NCBI GenBank assembly: GCA_910579135.1
Contig: CAJTTM010000045.1
Coordinates: 1 to 19,347, forward strand
Source: an uncultured Erysipelotrichales bacterium
GTDB lineage: Bacteria > Bacillota_I > Bacilli_A > Erysipelotrichales > Coprobacillaceae
DNA length: 19,347 nucleotides
Direction of reading: 5' to 3'
Shown: positions 1 to 7,000 of the stretch, piece by piece
How positions within the stretch are numbered: position 1 is the first letter of the stretch
Layout: each line of letters starts with the position of its first letter
Notes under the pieces: model-generated
Told to the model about the DNA's origin: nothing
The model's input: the letters and a program-made list of their open reading frames with translations, nothing else
Database searches by the model: none
Translations under genes and position numbers: made by a program

Positions 1-33
1 CATGTATAATTTTAAGAGCAAGCTAAAAATTCG

Positions 34-82
34 CTGGATTTGTAGGGAAAGGCTATCCTTTCCCTACAAACCTTAATTCCAG
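34..82. repeat. Long imperfect palindrome at left edge
   Basis: A perfect 14-bp inverted repeat (39-52 pairing with 57-70, loop CTAT) is extended by a second complementary pair, CTGGA at 34-38 with TCCAG at 78-82, leaving a 7-base bulge on the right. No long T-run follows, so it is not a textbook intrinsic terminator. It may end an upstream gene outside the window or be a dispersed palindromic repeat. The rest of positions 1-135 shows nothing else I can support. Confidence 0.55.
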
Positions 83-135
83 TTTCATTTTACAATACAG
101 ACTTATAAAAATAAACATCTATAAATAATCTTATC

Positions 136-164
136 TTGATGTCCATTAAAAAGGAATATATAAT
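136..164 (+). promoter_or_regulatory. Sigma-A type promoter of the small peptide gene
   Basis: TTGATG (136-141) and a consensus TATAAT (159-164) are separated by exactly 17 bases. Transcription would begin near 171, leaving only about 20 bases before the peptide start at 194. The transcript may read on into the VanZ-like gene, because no terminator is visible between them. Confidence 0.65.
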
Positions 165-193
165 ATATATGAATGAAATAGGAGGAATAGAAA

Positions 194-265
194 ATGGCAC
201 TTATCTTAGGAGCGATTTTAGGAATTGTTGCAGCAATATTACTAGTGAGAATAATAAAGAAGTAA
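194..265 (+). CDS. 23-residue hydrophobic cationic small membrane peptide
   Basis: This ORF has an AGGAGGA ribosome binding site (180-186) seven bases before its ATG and a well-formed promoter just upstream, which is strong evidence of translation for so short a gene. The peptide begins MALILGAILGIVAAILLV and ends RIIKK. It is an uninterrupted run of about 18 Leu, Ile, Ala, Val and Gly residues followed by a basic tail, so it should form one transmembrane or amphipathic helix. I do not recognise the family. The shape is shared by type I toxins, small membrane modulators of a neighbouring protein and leaderless peptide bacteriocins. The next gene downstream is a VanZ-like membrane protein about 80 bases away, possibly on the same transcript. 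No antisense RNA promoter could be identified with confidence. That it is a gene is fairly likely; its function is unknown. Confidence 0.55.
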   Translation: MALILGAILGIVAAILLVRIIKK

Positions 266-346
266 GTAAATCTTAAGAATAATATCATAACTATTTTAAA
301 ATGTGTATGTGTGTTTTTGGTATTGTATACTTAGGAGGGATACAAT

Positions 347-886
347 ATGGAAGCACTTTTTTTGTTTTATTTAGGGATGATATGTATTTTATTAAAAAAG
401 GGAACAATAAGGAATAAGATAAGTTTATTGATACTATATATATATTTATATATTATGTTTGAATATGTAGTTGGAATGCCTACTTTAAAAGAGTTATTGA
501 GAATATGTTCTTTTCAAGAATCAATCTTTCATCCTTGTATTGAACTTACTTTATTAAGTGAAGGATTAAGTAGAGGATTTTATTTAAATATAATTATGTT
601 TATTCCATTTGGTTTTTTATGTCCTATTATAAGTCATGATGATTCTATTTTTTATAATTTATTTTTAGGGGCTGGATTATCATTATTTATAGAAATAAGT
701 CAGTTATTTACTTTGTATAGAGTTAGTGATATCAATGATTTTATTTCAAATGTATTAGGTGCTTTTATAGGTTATTTGTGTTTTTATATATTTAAAAATC
801 TTAATCTAATAAAAGAAGAGGAATTAAAAAAATATTTACCAATAATAATGATTGTGTTTGCATTTGTAATAGTCTTTTTTTCATAA
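347..886 (+). CDS. VanZ-like family membrane protein
   Basis: This 179-residue integral membrane protein has about four to five hydrophobic segments (near residues 1-15, 22-40, 75-95, 100-120, 130-150 and 160-178). The VanZ-family signature is visible: N-x-x-x-F-I-P-F-G near residues 80-88, a conserved S-x-F-I-E-x-x-Q segment near 112-119, then a D-x-x-D followed by N-x-x-G-A-x-x-G in the next helix. VanZ of enterococcal transposons raises teicoplanin resistance by a poorly understood route, and most chromosomal homologues have no assigned role. An AGGAGG site lies eight bases before the ATG. It follows a small hydrophobic peptide gene and precedes an ABC-F ribosome-protection gene, so a cell-envelope or antibiotic-response role is plausible but is inference. 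Confidence 0.8.
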   Translation: MEALFLFYLGMICILLKKGTIRNKISLLILYIYLYIMFEYVVGMPTLKELLRICSFQESIFHPCIELTLLSEGLSRGFYLNIIMFIPFGFLCPIISHDDSIFYNLFLGAGLSLFIEISQLFTLYRVSDINDFISNVLGAFIGYLCFYIFKNLNLIKEEELKKYLPIIMIVFAFVIVFFS

Positions 887-893
887 TAAACAG

Positions 894-927
894 GGAGGTG
901 ATAACAATGAGAATATTAATAAAATAA
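894..927 (+). CDS. Six-codon leader ORF (MRILIK) upstream of ABC-F gene
   Basis: An almost perfect Shine-Dalgarno sequence, GGAGGTGAT (894-902), lies before ATG at 907. The ORF reads MRILIK and stops at TAA 925-927. The entry includes the binding site; the coding part is 907-927. Its ribosome binding site is better than that of the real gene downstream, and a hairpin starts four bases after its stop. This is the layout of a translated regulatory leader, as known upstream of many erm and ribosome-protection ABC-F genes. Translation of the peptide is inferred. Confidence 0.5.
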
Positions 928-930
928 GTG

Positions 931-968
931 TGGCATAAACTTTGATTATGCCAAAGAAGGAGGCATAA
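931..968 (+). promoter_or_regulatory. Alternative hairpins controlling ABC-F start site
   Basis: The sequence TTATGCC (946-952) can pair with GGCATAA at 932-938, extended to 8 bp by T931-A953. It can instead pair with an identical GGCATAA at 962-968. The second copy overlaps the end of the AAGGAGG binding site (957-963) and the spacer before the ABC-F ATG at 970. The two pairings exclude each other. The first leaves the ribosome binding site open and the second would sequester it. No T-run follows either hairpin, so control would be at translation rather than transcription. Confidence 0.5.
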
Positions 969-969
969 T

Positions 970-2475
970 ATGTTAGAAGTAAAGAATTTAAGTATAAAGA
1001 TTAAAGATAGATATTTTGTAAAGGATTTATCTTTCGTGTTAAATCCTAAAGATAAACTTGCGATTATTGGAGAAGAAGGTAATGGTAAATCTACTTTATT
1101 AAAAGCAATATTAGGAATTTGTGATTTTGCGATAATAAGTGGAAGTATAAATACTAATAATAAAAGAATAGGTTATTTAGAACAATCTATGAATGAAGAG
1201 CATTTAAATAAAAAGGTTTATGATTTTTTATTTGATGATGATAATGATTATTATGAAAAGGTTAATGATTTTTATAAGTATTTAAATCTTATTCATTTAG
1301 ATGATGAAATATTAGAACATGAGATAAAGACTTTATCTGGTGGTGAAAAGGTTAAGATAAGTATATTAAGGTTATTGATGAATCATTATGATATTTTGTT
1401 TTTAGACGAACCAACAAACGATTTGGATATAGAGACATTAGAATGGCTAGAAAGTTTTATTAATTATGTTGATATACCAATTGTGTATGTTTCTCATGAT
1501 GAAACATTATTATCTCATAGTGCAAATATGATCTTACATTTAGAACAGATAAGAAAGAAAACAGATTGTAGACATACCTTATTAAAGACAGATTATGATA
1601 CTTATGTAGAAGAGCGTTTAAGAAAAATCAATAAGCAAACTCAAATATCAAAATCACAAAAAAGAGAATTTCATAAACAACAAGAAAAATTAAATAGAGT
1701 GATTCAAAAGGTAGAATATCAACAAAATACAATCTCTAGACAAGATCCTCATGGAGCACGTATCTTAAAGAAGAAGATGCATTCATTAAAATCTCAAAAA
1801 AGAAAATTAGAGGATGTAGAATTAACTGAAATGCCTGATGTAGAGGAAAGTCTAAATTTCTTTTTTGAAGATGTTCAAATTCCTAATTCTAAAAATATCG
1901 TAAGTATTAATATTCCTGAATTAAAGCTACAAGAGAAGATTATTTCTAGAAATATAGAATTAGATGTAATTGGTCATACTCATTTATGTATTATTGGTAA
2001 GAATGGAGTAGGTAAATCGACATTAATAAAAATAATATATAATATATTAAAAGAGAGAAAAGATATTAAGATAGGCTATATGCCTCAAACATATGAAGAT
2101 GTTTTAAATGATTATGAATATGTTTTAGATTTTGTTTGTCCTCAAGGTACTAAAGATGAAATTACAAAAGCAAGAATGTATCTTGGGAATATGAAATTAA
2201 CAAGAGAGGAAATGACTGGTCATATTCGTGATTTAAGTAATGGTACAAAAGCAAAGTTGTTTTTAACTCGATTTGTCTTAGAACAATGTCATGTTTTAAT
2301 ACTAGATGAACCAACAAGAAATGTGAGCCCCTTATCTAATCCGGTGATTAGAAAAGTATTAAAGGATTTTAATGGTACAATTGTTAGTGTATCTCATGAT
2401 CGTAAATATATTGATGAAGTTATTGATGAGTTATATGTACTAACAAATAACGGATTAAGAAAAGTTGATAATTGA
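970..2475 (+). CDS. ABC-F ATPase, ribosomal protection-type
   Basis: This is a soluble twin-ATPase protein of 501 residues without transmembrane segments. Domain 1 has Walker A GEEGNGKST (34-42), signature LSGGE (122-126), Walker B with DEPTNDLD (146-153) and the switch histidine in SHDE (175-178). A charged helical linker follows (about 190-285) containing ISRQDPHGARILKKKM, where ABC-F proteins reach the ribosomal P-site tRNA and drug site. Domain 2 has Walker A GKNGVGKST (343-351), signature LSNGT (422-426), Walker B with DEPTRNVSPLS (446-456) and SHD (475-477). The linker resembles antibiotic-resistance ABC-Fs of the Lsa/CplR kind, which rescue ribosomes from lincosamides, pleuromutilins and streptogramin A. 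The drug range cannot be read from sequence. The second-site motifs depart from canonical LSGGQ and DEPTNHLD. The upstream leader ORF and switchable hairpins support inducible expression. A housekeeping ABC-F is the alternative. Confidence 0.8.
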   Translation: MLEVKNLSIKIKDRYFVKDLSFVLNPKDKLAIIGEEGNGKSTLLKAILGICDFAIISGSINTNNKRIGYLEQSMNEEHLNKKVYDFLFDDDNDYYEKVNDFYKYLNLIHLDDEILEHEIKTLSGGEKVKISILRLLMNHYDILFLDEPTNDLDIETLEWLESFINYVDIPIVYVSHDETLLSHSANMILHLEQIRKKTDCRHTLLKTDYDTYVEERLRKINKQTQISKSQKREFHKQQEKLNRVIQKVEYQQNTISRQDPHGARILKKKMHSLKSQKRKLEDVELTEMPDVEESLNFFFEDVQIPNSKNIVSINIPELKLQEKIISRNIELDVIGHTHLCIIGKNGVGKSTLIKIIYNILKERKDIKIGYMPQTYEDVLNDYEYVLDFVCPQGTKDEITKARMYLGNMKLTREEMTGHIRDLSNGTKAKLFLTRFVLEQCHVLILDEPTRNVSPLSNPVIRKVLKDFNGTIVSVSHDRKYIDEVIDELYVLTNNGLRKVDN

Positions 2476-2484
2476 TATGTTTTT

Positions 2485-2510
2485 AAAAAGTAGTTCGTGA
2501 ACTACTTTTT
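2485..2510 (+). terminator. Intrinsic terminator after ABC-F gene
   Basis: An 11-bp perfect stem (2485-2495 with 2500-2510) has a CGTG tetraloop. Its 3' arm ends in five T residues, and the A-rich 5' arm suggests it could also act on the opposite strand. It lies ten bases after the ABC-F stop codon. Confidence 0.8.
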
Positions 2511-2593
2511 ATATATTAATTTATAATAAAAGAGATATATTGTAATTTTTGTTGATAAATACAGCAAAAAGTACATGATTTATTTTTATATTT

Positions 2594-2642
2594 TGAAAGT
2601 AAAGCACTTTCATTGACTTTATTGTTCTACAAGGTATATGAT
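2594..2642 (+). promoter_or_regulatory. Promoter with upstream palindrome in gap before surface-protein remnant
   Basis: In the otherwise empty stretch 2511-2704 there is a perfect 7-bp palindrome, TGAAAGT (2594-2600) and ACTTTCA (2606-2612). It directly abuts a promoter-like pair, TTGACT (2613-2618) and TATGAT (2637-2642), spaced 18 bases. The palindrome could be an operator or activator site. Transcription would start near 2649 and run into the start-less surface-protein fragment. It may be the remnant promoter of the intact ancestral gene. Nothing else is visible in the gap. Confidence 0.4.
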
Positions 2643-2704
2643 ATGGATATATTAGATTGTTAGTTTAAATACTATTTACATACTTATTATTTAATTCATT
2701 TTAA

Positions 2705-3763
2705 AAAGGTATTACTATTTTTGGTAATGAAGGAACTAAAGCTGCAGATGATTTAAACTTTGTTAATATTGGACCTTATGATGGTGAAAAAATTAATGGA
2801 CATCATTTAACGATTGATAATCATATTTTAGGTGGCGGAAGTGTAACGTGGTATAGAGATGGTGGAAGCTATACTCCAAGTATTATTAGCTTCCTTGATT
2901 CAGCTGATTCTAGAATTTCAAGATATACAGAATTAAAAGAAAAAATTGTTGATATTAATGGTTTACAAACAGGTGTTGGATTAAAAGCTATTGTTAGTGA
3001 AGGAGATCAACAATTAAGTAAGGATGTTGCTAAAGTTATTATTAGTGGAAATACTGCTCGTAGTGGTGGTGGTATTGGAAGTAATGGTGGTGTTCATTTT
3101 GGTGAAAAAGATGTTTATGGAAGTATTGAATTATCAAAAGAAATTTCAGGAATATCTCAAGATGAATTAACAAATGGTGGTATATTTAAATTTGTTGTTA
3201 CTTCTGGTTCTGATGATGATTTAATTTATTATGATGTTGATGGAAATGCTCATAGTGAAAAAGTCACTATTGATGTTAAATTAGGTGAAAAAGTTGTTGT
3301 ATCTCATTTAGAATTAGGGAATTATAATGTTTTTGAAGATGAAGATAGTGCAAAGGTTGATGGTTACATTCTAACTATAGAAGGTAATGGAAAAGCTACT
3401 GTTGAAGAAGATAAAATCGTATCTGTTGTTATAACTAACACATATAACGAAGAAGAAAAACTAGATAAACCTGAAGAACCTACTCCTGAAAAACCAGAAC
3501 AACCTGTTACACCACCTGAACCTGATGATGGTTTTGAAGATGATGTATTAGGTGATAAAGTTCAAAATACAGATAAGAAATCTAATGATAACATTAAAGA
3601 AGATGATTCTTTAAATACTGATGTATTAGGTGATGGTATTAACAATAAATCTAAGAAAACGAAGACATCTGATGATCAAAATATTATGATGTATGGTGGA
3701 TTGGCTGTTGTAACATTGTTGGGAATCATGTTATTAAAGAAGAAAAAAGCTTCTGAAGAATAA
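2705..3763 (+). pseudogene. 5'-truncated cell-surface protein fragment (beta-helix and CnaB-like, membrane anchor)
   Basis: An open frame of 352 codons begins directly after an in-frame TAA (2702-2704). It has no ATG, GTG or TTG start, ribosome binding site or signal peptide at its head, and its only in-frame ATGs lie near the C-terminus. The translated part contains a glycine-rich stretch NTARSGGGIGSNGG typical of parallel beta-helix surface proteins. It continues into a beta-sandwich segment resembling CnaB/SpaA pilin-type domains (ending in an ITNTY motif), a Pro/Glu linker, two copies of DVLGD, and a terminal hydrophobic helix followed by KKKKASEE. The residues before the helix (KTKTSDDQ) look like a weakened sortase signal. 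There are no internal stops or frameshifts, so truncation is recent or the piece is kept as a silent donor. A terminator follows. It lies upstream of a much larger surface gene but is not obviously part of it. Confidence 0.7.
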
Positions 3764-3773
3764 AATGGATATG

Positions 3774-3800
3774 AAAGAGGGTTGATTTCAACTCTCTTTT
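3774..3800 (+). terminator. Intrinsic terminator after surface-protein remnant
   Basis: An 11-bp stem (3774-3784 with 3789-3799, one G-T wobble, loop ATTT) has a 3' arm ending in TTTT, ten bases after the remnant's stop codon. Confidence 0.75.
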
Positions 3801-3843
3801 CTATGATTTTATTGATAGAGATATTTTTTTCTTTTTAAAAATA

Positions 3844-3852
3844 TGGTATAGT
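3844..3852 (+). promoter_or_regulatory. Extended -10 promoter for giant surface gene
   Basis: TGGTATAGT (TG at 3844-3845, TATAGT at 3847-3852) matches an extended -10 element. The -35 region is only a T-run (about 3824-3829), which is acceptable with an extended -10. Transcription would start near 3859, giving an untranslated leader of about 180 bases before the start at 4042. Confidence 0.45.
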
Positions 3853-3858
3853 ATATAT

Positions 3859-4041
3859 GTAGTAAATAATATAGGCAATTTTGTCGAAATTGAAGGGGAG
3901 CTATGAAATCTTTAATAGATAGTTGATTCTAATTGTTTATGAATACTACCTAAATTATAGATTTGCTTAGAATCCTTGTGTAATTACACAAGGAATTTTT
4001 GTTAAGAAGTTTTATCATGACTTAAAGAAGGGAGAAGGATA
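3859..4041 (+). promoter_or_regulatory. Long structured leader with attenuator-like hairpin
   Basis: Within this leader are a small hairpin (CAATTT/AAATTG, about 3877-3893) and a seven-codon ORF MKSLIDS (3903-3926) preceded by AAGGGGAG. There is also a complementary pair GATTCTAA (3925-3932) with TTAGAATC (3967-3974), and a strong terminator-like hairpin 3973-3994 followed by TTTTT. The GATTCTAA:TTAGAATC pairing shares bases 3973-3974 with the terminator, and the leader ORF's stop codon overlaps the GATTCTAA arm. This suggests attenuation of the downstream gene. It does not match a riboswitch class I know. The gene's own binding site AAGGGAG is at 4028-4034. Confidence 0.45.
3973..4000 (+). 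terminator. Terminator/attenuator hairpin inside leader
   Basis: A 9-bp perfect stem (3973-3981 with 3986-3994, loop AATT) is followed by AT and five T residues. It sits between the promoter and the giant surface gene, with no second promoter apparent in 4001-4041. It therefore probably acts as a conditional terminator. Confidence 0.65.
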
Positions 4042-7000
4042 ATGATGAAGAAGAGGATTTTGGCATGTTTTCTTATTTTGGCGATGATGGTAGGAATGGT
4101 TTCTCCATCAATAATGAAGGCAGTTAATGCTGTTGATGATAATACGACAGAAGAGAAGAGTGGAAATACTCCAGAAAATTTTGTGAAACCTAAATTTGAA
4201 GAAGGGAAAATTAATTTAAACGGTTATTATGTAGTTGCTAAGGATGGACAATTAACAGAATATTTAGAATGGTCTTTCCCATATAAGAATCCATTACAAC
4301 AAGATTTATTTCCAGATCCAGGTAGACCATATCGTTATGTTATGTGGCAATCTAAAAGAAATTCTACTGGAAAATATGATAGTGATGGTAAGGAAATTTT
4401 TACAAGTTGGAATAATTGGGAAACAAGATCTCCAGTTGATGTTGATGCTAAGGATGGGAGTGTATGGGTTTTAAATGTCGCTCCTGATAATATTGCTGGT
4501 AGTAGAAATTTAGAGAATTGGATGAATGCTCCAGCTACCGATTATGATGGAAGTAAAACGACTATTGGTAGAGATGTTATTAAGGTAAGAACAGTATCTT
4601 TGAGTTCTTTTAATGCTAATCCATCTCAAATTTTAAAAACTAACCCTACAAATAATCAAGTAGAAACAAAATATCAATATAGTGTTATTGTTTTTGGAAC
4701 TTGTGATAGTAATAATGGACAAGATTTAAATGAAGCTTCTTATCAAGAAACTGCGAAATTTTATCAGGCTGGTGGAGGAATATTATTTGGACATGATACT
4801 ATTCGATCAGACTTTGGTTATTTTAAAAGATTTGCATCTAAGGAATATCTTAATATGACTCTTGATCCTGCAGCTGTAACAGTAGGACATTCAAGTGGTG
4901 GGAATGCAAATGTAAAAGTTGTGGATAGAGGATTCTTGACAAGTCGTCCATGGAATCTTGAAGGTAGAACTTTAACAATACCTAATGCCCATGTATTAGG
5001 TCAAAAAGTTGGAGGACAATTTTCAAATTCATCAGGTTTACAACCAAGAGTTTGGATGCAGTTTTCTAATGCTTCAGGTAATGTAAATAGTGTTCCAGGA
5101 TCAAGTGTAACTCCTTATACTAAAGAATTGAGTTCTGGATATTTAGAAACGAATAATTATTATTTAATGACTAATGGTCGTATGGCAATGATTCAAACTG
5201 GACATAGTAATGGGGCAGCAACTGTAGATGAACAAATGGTTATTGCAAATACAGTTATATATTTAGCTCAATCTACAACAACTACAACTGCTAAGGATGC
5301 AACTTTTATTGATGAGGCTGCACCAAGTAAACCAGAAGGAGAAATTGTATCTGTTACACCTGCTTCTAATTTAGTTAATTATAGAGCACAAATTGAATTA
5401 TCTGGATCTAAGGATTTTGGTACTGAATATGTTTATCGTATTCAAGCATTACCACAAACAACTATTTCTGATGGTTCTGATTATGATGAAAAATGGTCAA
5501 ATCAATCAAATGATCAAAATGATAAATCACAATATCGTGATATTGCTTTATCTGGATTAAAGGGTTATTATGTATCAACTGTAAATACAACTTCTACTCC
5601 AGAAGCAAAACCTACTATTAATTCATCAACAAAATTACTTACAGCCTCAAGTGCTGGAGACAAAGTTCAATACGAAACTGGAACTCTTGTTCCTGGTACT
5701 CAATATTATGTTCATGCATTTGCAGTAGATTATGCAGGTAATGTTAGTGAGGATATCGTTTTACCAGTAAGTCTTAGTGCTAAAAGAGCAACATTTCATC
5801 ATAATGATGGTACTGATACTATTGATCAAACTCTTTTGACTTTTGATAATAAGGTTGCATCTATTCCTAATAATCCAACTCGTGAAGGATATCAATTTCT
5901 TGGTTGGTATACAAATGAAGATGGGACTGGAGAAAAGATCACAAAGGATAGCGTATTTGATATAGATGAAGTTGATATTTATGCAAAATGGATTAAAACT
6001 TGGGATGTGACTTTGGGTCAAAGAGGACAAGGTGAAGTTTATTTTTCTTCAGAAAATAATGAAAGTACTCCTTTTAAAGAGGGGAGTGATATTACAGTTC
6101 AATGGAAACCAGCAGAAGGTTATAGAGTGAAATGTGTATGGATTGATGGTGAAATGATTCTATCTAACACAGATAATCAATTAAAGATTTCTTCTATAGA
6201 TAAGGATCATCATGTACAAGTAGAATTTGAAAAAATAGCTGATAAAGAAGTTCAAGAACATTATAAAGTAGAGACTGTCCTTTGTGGAGGGGGAGTTAAT
6301 AGTACAATTACTCCAACGGTTCATCTTCAAAAGGATGATAATAGAACAAATAATTATAAAGTTAACTGGACAGTGGCTGATGGTTATACAGTGAAAAAGA
6401 TTTATATAGATGGCATTGATAGAACTGATTTATTAGATAAAGATAGTATTATTTTTTCAAAAATAGATTCTGATCATAAAGTAGAAGTTATATTGGAAAA
6501 GGAGAACTCTCAATCTCGTGAGTGTGAGGTTATTACAGAATTAGTAGGTGGACCAGGAAAGGTCACTCCATCTGCTCAAGTTAAAAGAGGAAGTAATCAT
6601 ACTGTTGAGGCTAGTATTAGTGATACAAGAAACTATGAATTGAAGTCAATAACAGTATACAATTCACTAGGGAATGAAGTGAATACTTTTACAGTTGATA
6701 AAAATGCAAAAACTGTACAATTAACAAATATTCAAGAAGATTATAAAGTTGTTATAAGAATTGGTCCAAAGAGTCAATCTGGAACAGTCACAATACCTGA
6801 AAGTGATTTGCTTCGTGTTGATACTTCACATACTGGAGAAGGAACAATTACAGAATCTTCGATTGTAAAAAGAGATAGTAACTATAATGTAAGTTGGAAA
6901 GTGGCAGATGGATGGAAAGTACAGAATATTATCGTTGATGGATATAAGGTGTATACACCAGAGGAAATTGAATCTTTAGATGTTGAAGATAGCCATCATT

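Noticed and set aside
302..317. GT-rich run before the VanZ-like gene as a regulatory repeat
   Set aside because: Too short and irregular to support any claim; TATACT nearby lacks a -35 at proper spacing and would start transcription within the ribosome binding site.
2594..2612. CcpA (cre) site before the surface-protein remnant
   Set aside because: The two arms are separated by five bases and the central CG is absent; an alternative alignment has three mismatches at key positions. It was kept only as an unassigned palindrome.
3859..4000. Cyclic-di-GMP or preQ1 riboswitch in the leader of the giant gene
   Set aside because: The conserved cores of those classes could not be found by eye; the leader is reported only as structured.
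5761..6030. Minus-strand open frame inside the giant surface gene
   Set aside because: No ribosome binding site, and the plus-strand frame is clearly a structured repeat protein; it is a shadow. The same applies to minus-strand frames at 103-288, 8114-8395, 8697-8930 and 13069-13380, and the plus-strand alternative frame at 8183-8368.
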